From assembly GCA_905479495.1 (NCBI GenBank), contig CAJQMR010000029.1, forward strand, positions 62,001 through 126,000: a DNA stretch of 64,000 nt, written 5' to 3'. This document shows positions 9,031 through 17,898 of this stretch, piece after piece (within the stretch, counting starts at the first letter, position 1; each line of letters starts with the position of its first letter). This DNA is from an uncultured Anaerolineae bacterium (GTDB taxonomy: Bacteria; Chloroflexota; Anaerolineae; Promineifilales; Promineifilaceae). Under the pieces are notes generated by a model. The model searched no databases. It saw only the letters and a list, made by a program, of their open reading frames with translations, and had not been told where the DNA came from. A program made the position numbers and the translations under genes.

Positions 9031-12000
9031 ATGAATAAACAACTGGCAATTCACTGTTTGGGCGCTTTTACCGTTACTCTGGCGGGTGCTGAACGCTCCG
9101 GCTTCGAGTCGGATAAGGCGCGCGCCTTGCTGGCCTATCTCGCCACCGAATCTGAGCAGCCCCACCACCGCGAACGGCTGGCCGGACTGCTCTGGCCCGA
9201 TTTTGCTGACCAGGCGGCGCGTACTAATCTGCGCCGCGTCCTCAGCAATGTGCGCCAGGTCATCGGCGACCGCACCAGCGACACGCCCGCCCTCATCGTG
9301 GCTGGCCAAACAATCCAGCTGGACACGGCGCACGCCTGGGTGGATGTTCACACTTTTCAGGAGAACATTGCCGCAGATGATCTGGCGCAGCTGGAAACGG
9401 CCGTTGACCTGTACAACGGCCGTTTCCTCGACACTCTCTCTGTCAAAGACAGCACCCTCTTTGATGAATGGCTGACCCTGACCCGCAGCCAGCTGCAGCA
9501 GCAAATGATGCGCGCGCTGCAGCGGCTGGCCCAGGCGGTTGAACAGCAGGGCGATTGGGAAAAAGCGGCGGCTTTCTCCCAGCAGCAGCTCGCCCTGGAG
9601 TCCTGGTACGAACCGGCGCACCGGCAGTTGATGCATCTTTTGGCCAGGAACGGCCGTCGCGCTGAAGCTCTGAAACAATATGAAATGTGCCGCTCCCAAT
9701 TAGCACAAGAGGTGGGGGTCACGCCCGAGCCAGCCACGATCGCCCTTTATGAGCAGATACGCGAAGGCAAATTGGCGACCGGGACGGCCGTTCACCAGGC
9801 GCGTGAAAAGCCGGGCAATTTGCCCACGCCGCTACGCCCTCTCATCGGCCGCCAGCGCGAATTGTCTGAGCTAAGCCATCTTTTACTGGACAAGCAGCGA
9901 CGCCTGCTGACGATTCTGGGCGTGGGCGGCAGCGGCAAGACGCGGCTGGCGATTGCTCTGGGAACGGCCGTGCACCAGCAGTACCCGCATGGCGTGTACC
10001 TGGTTAATTTGGCCGACCACGGCCATGCTGAGGCAATCGTCCCCGCCATCGCCGAAGCATTGCGCTTCACTTTTTACGAAGGCCGGCCGCCTCCGCAGCA
10101 GCTGGCCGACTATCTGCGTCAGAAAACCTGCCTGCTTATCCTCGACAACTTCGAGCATTTGCTAGCCGGCAGCCCCCTGTTGACCGATCTGTTGCAAGCT
10201 GCGCCCCACTTGCAAATCATTGCCACTTCGCGGGAACGGTTGGCCTTGCAGAGCGAACAGCTCTATCCTCTGGCCGGTCTTGATGTGACCGCAGCTGACG
10301 GTGAGGCGGTGCAGCTGTTTCTGCAAAGCGCGCAATTGGTACAGCCCGATTTTGTCCTGTCGCCCCAGAACCAGACGGCCGTTCACCAGATTTGTCGCCT
10401 CGTAGAAGGAATGCCGCTGGCTCTGCTGCTGGCCGCTTCCTGGATCACCTTGCTCACCCCGGCAGAAATTGCCGCCGAACTTACCAAAACCACCGGGGAG
10501 AGCTCCGGCCTCGATTTGTTGCAAACCGAGCTGCGTGATGTCCCTTCCCGCCAGCGCAGCCTGCGCGCCGTGTTTAACACCTCCTGGCAACTGCTTTCCT
10601 CTTCTCAGCGGACTGTTTGTGCCCGGCTGGCCCTGTTTCGCGGCGGCTTTACGCATGAAGCCGCGCAGGCGGTCACCGGGACGTCGCTGCCCCTGTTGCT
10701 GGGGTTGGTGCATCGTTCCTTTTTAAGCCGAGGCACAGACGGCCGTTTTGCCATGCACGAACTGCTGCGTCAATTTGCGGCCGAACGGTTAGCCCAAACG
10801 CCCGATTTGCAGGCGGCGACGGCCGCCAACCACGCCGACTATTACAGCCACTTTGTTCACCTACAGACCGCTCACCTGGCGAGCGCAGAACAGGAAACTG
10901 CCCTGACGCAGTTGGAAACAGAGCAAGAAAATATCCATCTGGCCTGGCAGTGGGCGATTCAGCAGCGGGCAGCGGGGCATCTGGCCCAAATTTTGCCCGG
11001 GATCACGCTCTTTTTCCTGTGGCGGCATCGCTATCAGGAAGGCGTGCAGTGGATGGCGGAGGCACGAGACCAGGTGGTAGAAGACAGAAAGTTTCTGGCG
11101 GCATTAACGGCCGTACAGGCGCGCTTCAGTGCCCGGCAGCAGCTGCACGATGAGGCTCAAAGGCTGGCGCAAACGGCCGCTGCTCTGACCTCCGCTGACC
11201 CCTTTGCCCATTTGCAGCTTGGCCATACCTGGCTGGGACACAGCGTATCGGATAACAGTCAGCACCATTTTCAGCAGGCGCTGGACGGCTATCGGGAAAC
11301 GGCCAACAGCTGGGGCGAGGCGCAGGCGTTGGCGGGATTGGCGGAGACGGCCAACATGCAGGGCCGTTATGATGTGGCCCGCGCTCATTTCGAGGCCAGC
11401 CTGCGCCTGTTTGAACAAAGCGGCGACCGGCGCGGTCAGGCCTGGGTGCTGGAGCGGCTTAGCTACGTCTTACGCGATCAGGGACGGTTGGGCGAGGCAG
11501 AGCAGGTTGCGACGGCGGCAGTGGCTCTCTATCGCGCCATTGGCGACCAGGAGAAAATTGCTGATGGATCGCTGGCGTTAAGCTGGCTGTTCGTTTATAT
11601 GGGGCGTCTTGAGGAAGCGTATGCCGCAGCGGAAAAAGGAGCGGCCATTTTAGGCCAGGCAGGACGCCCTCTGCCGCTAAGTTTGTTGGGCATCATCAAC
11701 GTGGATTTGGGGCGCTATGCGGAAGCGCAAAGCCTGCTGCAGCGGCATGTGGCGCTGTGCCGCCAAAGTGGGGATACGGTGGAGCTGGCACTGGGGCTAA
11801 ATGTGCTGGCAGGGGCCGCCGCAGCCAACGGCCGTTACGCTGAGGCCCAATCTTTGCTCAAAGAAAGTATGCCGCTGCTGCAAGAGCTCGGCCAACAGGA
11901 CCGTCTGGCCCATGCCCAGACTTTTTGGGGCTACGCCGCACGGGGGTTGGGTCAGGTTGAGGAAGCGTGGCATTATTTTCGACTGGCTTTGCAAACGGCC

Positions 12001-12258
12001 GTTGAGATTCACGCTATCATTCCCTTATTGTTTAGCCTGCCGGGGATGGCGCTTTTATTGGTCGATAGGGGAAAGACAGACAGGGCAGCGGCCGCGTACG
12101 CATCCCTGCAAGCTGTGCCCATGTTTGCCAATTCCCAACTGCGCGCTGATCTAGCCGGTACGGAGCTGGCGGCACGCCTCAAAATGGTGCCGGCAGAATC
12201 AGCCGATTTGTGGGCGTTGGCGGAGGCTTTATTGGCAGAAACGACTGTCTATCCGTGA
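9031..12258 (+). CDS. BTAD (SARP-like) transcriptional regulator with STAND ATPase and TPR domains
   Basis: A 1075-residue protein of AfsR-like layout. An N-terminal winged-helix region (IHCLGAFTVTLAG to about residue 95) is followed by a bacterial transcriptional activation domain (about 100-245). The NTPase has Walker A GVGGSGKTR near residue 295, Walker B CLLILDNFEH, the sensor phrase IIATSRERL and the GxP-type EGMPLALLLAASW. About 450 residues of TPR repeats end the protein. Family members sense a ligand through the ATPase/TPR part and activate nearby genes. Six or more ACGGCCGT motifs fall in the coding sequence. The natural targets could be the divergent protease gene or distant loci; the sequence does not say. 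Confidence 0.92.
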   Translation: MNKQLAIHCLGAFTVTLAGAERSGFESDKARALLAYLATESEQPHHRERLAGLLWPDFADQAARTNLRRVLSNVRQVIGDRTSDTPALIVAGQTIQLDTAHAWVDVHTFQENIAADDLAQLETAVDLYNGRFLDTLSVKDSTLFDEWLTLTRSQLQQQMMRALQRLAQAVEQQGDWEKAAAFSQQQLALESWYEPAHRQLMHLLARNGRRAEALKQYEMCRSQLAQEVGVTPEPATIALYEQIREGKLATGTAVHQAREKPGNLPTPLRPLIGRQRELSELSHLLLDKQRRLLTILGVGGSGKTRLAIALGTAVHQQYPHGVYLVNLADHGHAEAIVPAIAEALRFTFYEGRPPPQQLADYLRQKTCLLILDNFEHLLAGSPLLTDLLQAAPHLQIIATSRERLALQSEQLYPLAGLDVTAADGEAVQLFLQSAQLVQPDFVLSPQNQTAVHQICRLVEGMPLALLLAASWITLLTPAEIAAELTKTTGESSGLDLLQTELRDVPSRQRSLRAVFNTSWQLLSSSQRTVCARLALFRGGFTHEAAQAVTGTSLPLLLGLVHRSFLSRGTDGRFAMHELLRQFAAERLAQTPDLQAATAANHADYYSHFVHLQTAHLASAEQETALTQLETEQENIHLAWQWAIQQRAAGHLAQILPGITLFFLWRHRYQEGVQWMAEARDQVVEDRKFLAALTAVQARFSARQQLHDEAQRLAQTAAALTSADPFAHLQLGHTWLGHSVSDNSQHHFQQALDGYRETANSWGEAQALAGLAETANMQGRYDVARAHFEASLRLFEQSGDRRGQAWVLERLSYVLRDQGRLGEAEQVATAAVALYRAIGDQEKIADGSLALSWLFVYMGRLEEAYAAAEKGAAILGQAGRPLPLSLLGIINVDLGRYAEAQSLLQRHVALCRQSGDTVELALGLNVLAGAAAANGRYAEAQSLLKESMPLLQELGQQDRLAHAQTFWGYAARGLGQVEEAWHYFRLALQTAVEIHAIIPLLFSLPGMALLLVDRGKTDRAAAAYASLQAVPMFANSQLRADLAGTELAARLKMVPAESADLWALAEALLAETTVYP

Positions 12259-12327
12259 AGGTCCGCCGCAAAGTCGCGTTCACTTCCCGGCATCCCGCCA
12301 CAGTCAGGGTTGAGAAAGACGTATCCA

Positions 12328-13410
12328 TTAAAGCAGTTGCCCACACCGCAAATCATCAAATGCTGTCAGGGTGCGGGATACCAGGCCATGGCGAAATTCA
12401 TTCCAGTCGGGGTCACCGCCGTCACGCATGTACTCCACGGCTATCGGCACCGTCAGCGCCACGCACAGGCGGTAATCGTCAAATAGCTGTTCCCATGTGT
12501 AGCCTTGCACGCCCCGTTCGATAAGCGTGTGATGATAATGATGAAGAACGGCCGTTTCTAATTCCCGGCGCAACTCCGTTTCCCAGTAGAGGGCCATCAC
12601 GTAGGCTAAATCAAACGCGCCAGACCAGGTGGTGATGCTCCAATCAAACGGCTGCTGGTCGATGAGGTATAACGGCCGTTCCCCCACTTTTGGCACCAAC
12701 ATATTTCCCGGATTGGCATCACCGTGAATCAGCGTCATGTGTGTTTTGTCCTGGCCGCGTGCTGCCAACGCATCAGGCAGTTGGGCAAAAATCTGCTGGA
12801 TTAATCTTGGCCAATGGGATTTGAGCTTAGCGCCAAAGTGGGCCTGCACGTGCGGTATGCCCGGTTTACCAATCGTCACAAAGCGGCGCAGGTGAGCCGC
12901 ATCATGAAATGCCGCCCCAATCTCTTGTAGCCGAGCTTCGCCCCACCAGTGGGCATGCATAATGGCCAGCCCTTCAGCCAAGGCCTGGCCATGTGCCAGG
13001 GTGGGCTGCAAGTCGTAGGCCGCTTTGTGCGTAGCAGACATATCATCGAGCAGCAGGTGGTAGCGGTTTTGCGCAAGGTCATAGGCACCATCATAACAGC
13101 GCACCAGCGGCGCATCGGGCAGGTCAACGTAGTCGCGCGTGTAGTAGGTTATTTCAGACGGCAGGAAAAATTCCCCGTCACCTGTATCGGTATTCACTAG
13201 CTTCAAGAAAAGGTTTTTTTGGCATTCCCCGCGCGCGTCCTCGCTGTAGGTAAGTTTGAGCTGAGCATTGCTGGACCAATTCCCGCCGCCGCTGTTTGCC
13301 GTAAAATCTGTTACCTGGCCTGCTGTTAAGGCACCGCTTTGGGTGAGAACGGCCGTTAACCATTCCGATGTTAATTGTTCCAAATTGGTGATGACTGGAT
13401 TTTGTTTCAT
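12328..13410 (-). CDS. Aminoglycoside/ecdysteroid-kinase-like phosphotransferase
   Basis: The 360-residue protein has the protein-kinase-like fold of APH/EcKinase enzymes. LFLKLV holds the ATP-anchoring Lys (about 70), a nearby Glu86 can pair with it, Brenner's motif is IHGDANPGNML with catalytic Asp231, and LIDQQPFDWS supplies the metal-binding Asp. WSGAFDLAYVMALYW is typical of the ecdysteroid-kinase/DUF1679 branch rather than of resistance enzymes. It phosphorylates a hydroxyl or amino group of an unknown small molecule. It converges with the BTAD regulator and is divergent from the EAD gene, 122 bases from that gene's chosen start. The start ATG has no clear RBS. Confidence 0.85.
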   Translation of the reverse strand: MKQNPVITNLEQLTSEWLTAVLTQSGALTAGQVTDFTANSGGGNWSSNAQLKLTYSEDARGECQKNLFLKLVNTDTGDGEFFLPSEITYYTRDYVDLPDAPLVRCYDGAYDLAQNRYHLLLDDMSATHKAAYDLQPTLAHGQALAEGLAIMHAHWWGEARLQEIGAAFHDAAHLRRFVTIGKPGIPHVQAHFGAKLKSHWPRLIQQIFAQLPDALAARGQDKTHMTLIHGDANPGNMLVPKVGERPLYLIDQQPFDWSITTWSGAFDLAYVMALYWETELRRELETAVLHHYHHTLIERGVQGYTWEQLFDDYRLCVALTVPIAVEYMRDGGDPDWNEFRHGLVSRTLTAFDDLRCGQLL

Positions 13411-13532
13411 AAGTGCTATTTTATGTAGCCAATAGCAAACAGCCCAACCGAGAAATATCGTCGCGCCGTTTTCCCTTGACCAATCCCCCTACCATCTGCC
13501 AAAATAGGCACACATCATTCATGGAGGAACCG

Positions 13533-14543
13533 ATGCCAGTTTATAACTTCGCCAAAATTCGTGAACTGTTAACCGCCGCCTTTAGCAGTGGTGAAATTAA
13601 CACGCTCGCTTTTGATCTGTTTCGTCCGCTTTACGACGATTTTTCTGGTGGCATGTCCAAAGGTGACCGCATTGAGCAAATTGTGATGGAGGCTGAGCGG
13701 AACGGCCGTATCCCCCAATTGCTCAACTATGTGCAGGAAAAGAATGCGTACCAATACGGCCGTTTTGCCCCCCACCTCATCCAGGAGGAACCCATGCCCC
13801 ACCCCACCACCCAACTAGCAGGCTGGCAGCAGCGCCAGGCCGATTTAGAGAAACACATTCAGACCGATTTGCAATTGCTGGCTGACTATGAAAACAAGCT
13901 GCGCTTTGAGGACGATCCCCGGCAAAAACGGCGCTGGGAAAGTGAAATTGAACGGCAGCAGGCAGGACTGACTAAATGGCGGCACGAGTTGGCCGACCTG
14001 GTTGGTGAAGTCGAACAGACGGATGAGAAAACGTCAACTGAACAGACGTTGCTCCAGGAGCTTAGGCAGTTTCAGGCGACCATCACTGGAAAGTTAGATA
14101 CCGTTACCAACCAGTTAGATAGTATTGAGTCCCAGTTGACCGCCTCACAAAAAGCCATTTTGCTGCGCATCGACGAACAGCACCGGCAAACGGTGGCTGT
14201 ATTGGTGGAAAAGCTGGATGCCAACCAGGTGGAACTGGTTGATTTGCTGCTGGACGCCCATGACCAGCAGCAGATTGCTCAATGGCAGGGGGAACAACTG
14301 CTCCTGCTCACCCAGCAAGCCCTGGTCGATTTGCACAACTTGCGGCAGGGGCAGCCGGAAGCGGCGCAGTGGCAGGCGGTGCTGGACTTGCTGCAAAAGG
14401 AAACCGGCTGGCAGCAAAAGCTGAAGTGGACCGTGCCCATTATTCCCGGTATTTTGGAATTTGAATCGGAAGCATCTGTTGACGTCCTCCCCGCGCTCAA
14501 ACAAAGCTGGCAAAATTTAGTGAGCCGCTTTCGGCCCCGCTAA
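13533..14543 (+). CDS. Effector-associated-domain (EAD7-like) coiled-coil protein
   Basis: I use the ATG at 13533, directly after ATGGAGGAACCG, which gives 336 residues; the track start is 40 codons earlier without support. Residues 1 to about 80 resemble effector-associated domain 7: IRELLTAAFSSGEINTLAF, then the GRIPQLLNYVQEKN helix. EADs are small helical adaptors known from prokaryotic conflict systems, where they bring together NTPase sensors and effectors. Residues about 100-155 form a coiled coil (LADYENKLRFEDDPRQKRRW) that matches the N-terminus of the downstream STAND protein. More coiled coil follows, and a C-terminal hydrophobic patch (WTVPIIPGILEF). No catalytic effector is visible. 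The functional call is inference from family knowledge and pairing. Confidence 0.7.
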   Translation: MPVYNFAKIRELLTAAFSSGEINTLAFDLFRPLYDDFSGGMSKGDRIEQIVMEAERNGRIPQLLNYVQEKNAYQYGRFAPHLIQEEPMPHPTTQLAGWQQRQADLEKHIQTDLQLLADYENKLRFEDDPRQKRRWESEIERQQAGLTKWRHELADLVGEVEQTDEKTSTEQTLLQELRQFQATITGKLDTVTNQLDSIESQLTASQKAILLRIDEQHRQTVAVLVEKLDANQVELVDLLLDAHDQQQIAQWQGEQLLLLTQQALVDLHNLRQGQPEAAQWQAVLDLLQKETGWQQKLKWTVPIIPGILEFESEASVDVLPALKQSWQNLVSRFRPR

Positions 14544-14595
14544 AACCAGGATTGCACAGAAATGTTGTCAGGCAAGCGTCCTGGAAATGGCCTTG

Positions 14596-14654
14596 CCCGC
14601 GAATGCGGGAATCCATTCGTTGGCCAGGCCGTGGATGCCCGCCTACGCGGGCAT
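14596..14654. repeat. REP/BIME-like pair of GC-rich hairpins
   Basis: Two short hairpins, CCCGCgaatGCGGG (14596-14609) and ATGCCCGCctacGCGGGCAT (14635-14654), lie in opposite contexts and are separated by 25 bases containing TGGCCAGGCC. The paired CCCGC...GCGGG words are typical of REP-like intergenic palindromes spread through bacterial genomes. They lie just downstream of the EAD gene and could stabilise its mRNA end. Confidence 0.6.
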
Positions 14655-14700
14655 GACAGGTAGATTTAGATTTTTTCTAACAATATTTACCTGATTCCCA

Positions 14701-14760
14701 AGGACTGGCAGTGCTGAACTGACCTAACTCCGCTACAATACGGTCAGCACTGCCAGTCCT
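14701..14760. repeat. Perfect 17-bp inverted repeat upstream of the STAND gene
   Basis: AGGACTGGCAGTGCTGA (14701-14717) is exactly reversed at 14744-14760, leaving a 26-base loop, only 18 bases before the STAND start codon. It could attenuate transcription between the two genes, act as a regulator site, or be a mobile-element remnant. There is no T-run after the right arm, so a simple intrinsic terminator is unlikely. Confidence 0.75.
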
Positions 14761-14778
14761 AGCCTAACGAAAAACCTT

Positions 14779-17337
14779 ATGAGCGAAACCATCACCGACC
14801 TACAAAACAAAATTAAACGCGAACAAACCCTGCTGCTGCAATATGAAGAGATGGAGCGCCTGGAAGAGAATCCGCGCCGCCGTATGCGCTTGCAGGAAAA
14901 CATTGAAGAAGCCAAGCAAAACATCCTCAACACCGAAGTGCGCATTGCCCAGATACGAGCGGAGTCCCAACCTACCGTGGCCATCCAGCAGCGGGAAAGC
15001 GTGTTTATTGCCAACGTGCCCTACGGCCTGGAAACGCGCCTGTTTGGCCGCGACTTGGAGCTGGGGCTGCTGGATGACTGGTTCCACCACGACACAGCCC
15101 ACCCGCTGCTGGCGGTGATTGGCCTGGGCGGGCAGGGCAAAAGCGCCCTGACCTGGCAGTGGCAAAAACAGCTGCAAACAGCCAAGCTGGCCCCACCGCT
15201 GGTGGTCTGGTGGAGCTTTTACGAGCAGGACGGCACGATGCGCGCCCTGCTGGCCGAGCTGTTGGAATATTTTGGCGAAGACCCCAGCCGCTTTGCCAGC
15301 CTGCGCCAGGCGGTAGACCGTTTGCGCCACCATTTGGCCCACACTCCGGCCTTAATTGTGCTGGACGGGGCGGAGCGGCTGCTGCGAGCTTACAGCAGCT
15401 TGGGCGCGGCGTACCAGGGAGATAATGAAACATTGGATGTGCACAACGCCAGCCTGGAGCGCCGCCAGCTGCGCGGTTGCGTAGACCCGGCGGCGGGATT
15501 ATTGCTGCGCTGGCTGGCCGAACCGGGACAGACCCAGGCGCAAACGCTGCTGACCAGCCGCCTGTTCCCGGAGGAGTTGGCGGGCAGCAGTGGGCTGGGT
15601 TTGCAGGGGGTGCGGCGGCACGATTTAACGGGGCTGAACAACGAAGCAGCTTACGCCTTGTTTAGCGAATTGGGCATAACCACCACCCGGGCCGAGGTGC
15701 AGGCGGTGTGCGAACCGCTGGGCTACCACCCGCTGAGCCTGCGCCTGCTGGCCCGGGCGGTGCGCTACAGCCCCACCGCCCCCAACGATTTACGCGCCGC
15801 CGCCAACTATGACCCAAACCTGGAACTGTTGGGCAAGCGGGAGCACGTGCTGCGCCGCGCCTACGACAATTTGCCAGCCCGGGCGCAGCACACCTTGAGC
15901 CGTTTGGCGGCGTTTCGCAGCAGCGTGGCCTGGCGGGTGCTGGCCGATGTGTTTGGCGGCGGCGAAGCGGTGGGGCAAGGGGACTTGCCAGCTGACTTGC
16001 GCTTGCTGGAGGAGCGCGGCTTGCTGCAACGTACGGTGCGCCAGCTGGCCGACGGCCAAACTGACACCAGTTATGACCTGCACCCGATTGTGCGCCGCTA
16101 CGCCTATGACCAGCTGGCTGACCGGGGGGCCACCCACACCCAACTGGTGGTGTACTTTGAAGCGGTGCCAGAACCGCAGCGCATCACCAGCCTGGACGAT
16201 TTGGCCCCGGCAATTGAGCTGTACCACCACCTGACACGCGCCAGGCGTTATGATGAAGCCGTTAGGTTTTTTCGTGACCGAATCAACCAGGCCACTTACT
16301 ATCAATTAGGTGCTTACCAGACCAGGATCGAACTGCTGCTGGCGCTGTTTCCTGATGGCGTGGGAGCGTTACCTCGCTTGAGCGATGAAGCGTGGCAAGC
16401 GTGGACGCTGAATTCGTTGGCAAACAGCTATAGTTTGACGGGACGGCCGTCTACGGCCGTTCCCCTCTTTGAACAAATTGCTGTCCTTGACGAAAAACTA
16501 GGCGACAAAAAGAACCAGGCCATTACCCTGGGCAACGTGGCTAACCGACATCACGAATTGGGTAACTTAACGGCCGCTGCCGACAACCTGCGCCGCCGCA
16601 TCAGCCTCTGCCGTGAGATTGAAGATCGGTTTCGGGAAGCGGTGGGGCATAAGGAATACGGCCGTCTCCTGGCCACCACCGGCAGTTGGGCCGAAGCTTC
16701 ACAAGAATTCGATATTGCCTTAGACCAGGATACAGAAGGAAATGCGATTCAAGGGCAATGCATAACCTGGGCCTACCGCGCCCAGGCGGCGCTGCTGCAA
16801 GGGGAGGCGACCACCGCCCTCCGCACTGCCCAGGAAGCGCTCCGGTTGGCAGATGAAACGGCCCGTACTCGCCATCCAGTTGAGCGGGATTATGTGCGGG
16901 TACATTGGCTTTTGGGCTGGGCACAGCTGGGGCTGGGGGCGCTGCCCGCTGCCCAAAGTCACCTGGATGAGGCGCTGCGCCGCTGCCGGGCCATCAACAT
17001 GGTTGACCATGAACCGGCCATTTTGCTGGCGCAGGCACAGCTGGCGGTAGCGCGTGGCTCAAGTGGGACGCACCTTGAAGGTGCGTCCCACTTAAAAGAA
17101 GCCGCCCGGCTGGCGCAGGAAGCGCTGCTGATTGCGGAGCGGGCAGGCTATGTCCTCAATCTGGCCGACATCCACAACTTTTTGGCGCAGCAGGCGCTGG
17201 CCGCTGGTCAGCTAGAAGCGGCCCAGCGCCACGCCCAGCTGGCCCACGACTTCGCCTGGTGCGACGGCCCGCCCTTTGCCTACCAATCGGCGCTGGATGA
17301 GGCGCAGCGGCTGTTGGCGGTGATCGGGGGGCAGTAA
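14779..17337 (+). CDS. STAND-class NTPase with N-terminal coiled coil and C-terminal TPR repeats
   Basis: An 852-residue protein. Residues 7-65 form a coiled coil (LLLQYEEMERLEENPRRRMR) that resembles residues 100-155 of the EAD protein just upstream. A STAND NTPase follows: FGRDLELGLLDDWF entry helix, Walker A VIGLGGQGKSAL (about 112-123), Walker B LIVLDGAERLL (about 190), LLTSRLFPEEL sensor and GYHPLSLRLLARAVR. Next comes a winged-helix segment (RAQHTLSRLAAFRSS), then TPR-like repeats from about residue 540 to the end. STAND proteins oligomerise when the repeat part detects its trigger. The start ATG at 14779 matches the homology. A 33-nt perfect palindrome is embedded in the TPR part (17061-17093). 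No effector domain is visible, so signalling probably passes through the EAD/coiled-coil partner. Confidence 0.85.
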   Translation: MSETITDLQNKIKREQTLLLQYEEMERLEENPRRRMRLQENIEEAKQNILNTEVRIAQIRAESQPTVAIQQRESVFIANVPYGLETRLFGRDLELGLLDDWFHHDTAHPLLAVIGLGGQGKSALTWQWQKQLQTAKLAPPLVVWWSFYEQDGTMRALLAELLEYFGEDPSRFASLRQAVDRLRHHLAHTPALIVLDGAERLLRAYSSLGAAYQGDNETLDVHNASLERRQLRGCVDPAAGLLLRWLAEPGQTQAQTLLTSRLFPEELAGSSGLGLQGVRRHDLTGLNNEAAYALFSELGITTTRAEVQAVCEPLGYHPLSLRLLARAVRYSPTAPNDLRAAANYDPNLELLGKREHVLRRAYDNLPARAQHTLSRLAAFRSSVAWRVLADVFGGGEAVGQGDLPADLRLLEERGLLQRTVRQLADGQTDTSYDLHPIVRRYAYDQLADRGATHTQLVVYFEAVPEPQRITSLDDLAPAIELYHHLTRARRYDEAVRFFRDRINQATYYQLGAYQTRIELLLALFPDGVGALPRLSDEAWQAWTLNSLANSYSLTGRPSTAVPLFEQIAVLDEKLGDKKNQAITLGNVANRHHELGNLTAAADNLRRRISLCREIEDRFREAVGHKEYGRLLATTGSWAEASQEFDIALDQDTEGNAIQGQCITWAYRAQAALLQGEATTALRTAQEALRLADETARTRHPVERDYVRVHWLLGWAQLGLGALPAAQSHLDEALRRCRAINMVDHEPAILLAQAQLAVARGSSGTHLEGASHLKEAARLAQEALLIAERAGYVLNLADIHNFLAQQALAAGQLEAAQRHAQLAHDFAWCDGPPFAYQSALDEAQRLLAVIGGQ
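17061..17093. repeat. 33-nt perfect palindrome inside the STAND coding sequence
   Basis: Arms AAGTGGGACGCACCTT (17061-17076) and AAGGTGCGTCCCACTT (17078-17093) are exact complements around a single G. The insert is in frame and encodes SGTHLEGASHL in a loop between two TPR helices. Its geometry, 16+1+16 centred on TTGAA, is the same as the intergenic palindrome at 46359-46391. Confidence 0.85.
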
Positions 17338-17410
17338 TCGGTGGTCGGTGGTCAGTAATCAGTGGTCGGTAGTCGGCTAACCGATAACGGATAACCGATT
17401 ACCGATTACG
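17338..17410. repeat. Word-repeat inverted sequence (GGTCGGT / ACCGATTAC)
   Basis: Between convergent genes lies a run of GGTCGGTGGTCAGTAATCAG-type words, followed by their degenerate complement ATAACCGATTACCGATTACG. The same words recur near 8000-8050 and 58719-58745. It can fold into a long imperfect hairpin and may terminate both flanking transcripts. Confidence 0.6.
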
Positions 17411-17415
17411 AAAAT

Positions 17416-17898
17416 TCAGCCTCCCCAACGGCCGTATGAAATTTTATGCAGCAGCCAATCCGTGGAATTGCCCAACAAATTGCCCATGCGGATGAGGCGC
17501 AGGACTGTTTCGATCGCTTCGGCGCGGGCCGCCCCGTAGATGCTTTGCAGCGATTGGCGGGTGACGGGGTCGGGACGGCCGTTTTGTTCTGCGTAATGTT
17601 GGGCATAAAGCAAGGCGGGCAGTTCCTCTTCCGGGGCCAGGGCCAGCTCGCCAGAGAGCAACGCCCGGATTTCGTTTTGGGGCAGGCCCACGCGGGCGCT
17701 TTCATGCGAGTGATAGGAGGCACAGTAGCGGCATTGATTTACGGCCGTAACCGCCATCATCAACCGCTCCCGAAACTGGGGCGACACCAGCCCGCTGCGC
17801 ATCGCCTGCCGCAGTCGCCCCCGATGTCGCAGCGGCCAGACCAGATCCGTCGCCATCTCTTTTAAACTACTATAAATTCGACGCTTAAATGCCTGCAT
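17416..17898 (-). CDS. Carboxymuconolactone decarboxylase / AhpD-like family protein
   Basis: The protein has about 160 residues. The AhpD-type redox motif is NQCRYCASYHSHE: two Cys in a CxxC arrangement, then His three and five residues later, preceded by the usual helix RERLMMAVTAV. This family reduces peroxiredoxin-type partners or has lost that role; the intact CxxC/His set suggests real disulfide chemistry. I take the ATG at 17898, with GGGAG ten bases upstream, instead of the TTG three codons earlier. It is isolated, convergent with the STAND gene and divergent from the SixA-like gene. Confidence 0.85.
   Translation of the reverse strand: MQAFKRRIYSSLKEMATDLVWPLRHRGRLRQAMRSGLVSPQFRERLMMAVTAVNQCRYCASYHSHESARVGLPQNEIRALLSGELALAPEEELPALLYAQHYAEQNGRPDPVTRQSLQSIYGAARAEAIETVLRLIRMGNLLGNSTDWLLHKISYGRWGG

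Noticed and set aside
8812-9699. 295-codon minus-strand ORF across the protease/BTAD gap
   Set aside because: It is antisense to the start of the BTAD regulator, rich in Gln/Arg without motifs, and would overlap the protease gene on the same strand in another frame.
12328-13410. Antibiotic-resistance aminoglycoside kinase
   Set aside because: The fold and catalytic motifs are shared, but the motif neighbourhood is closer to ecdysteroid-kinase-like proteins, and no resistance context is present.
14544-14778. A gene in the EAD-STAND gap
   Set aside because: The gap is filled by REP-like hairpins and the 17-bp inverted repeat; no open frame with an RBS exists.
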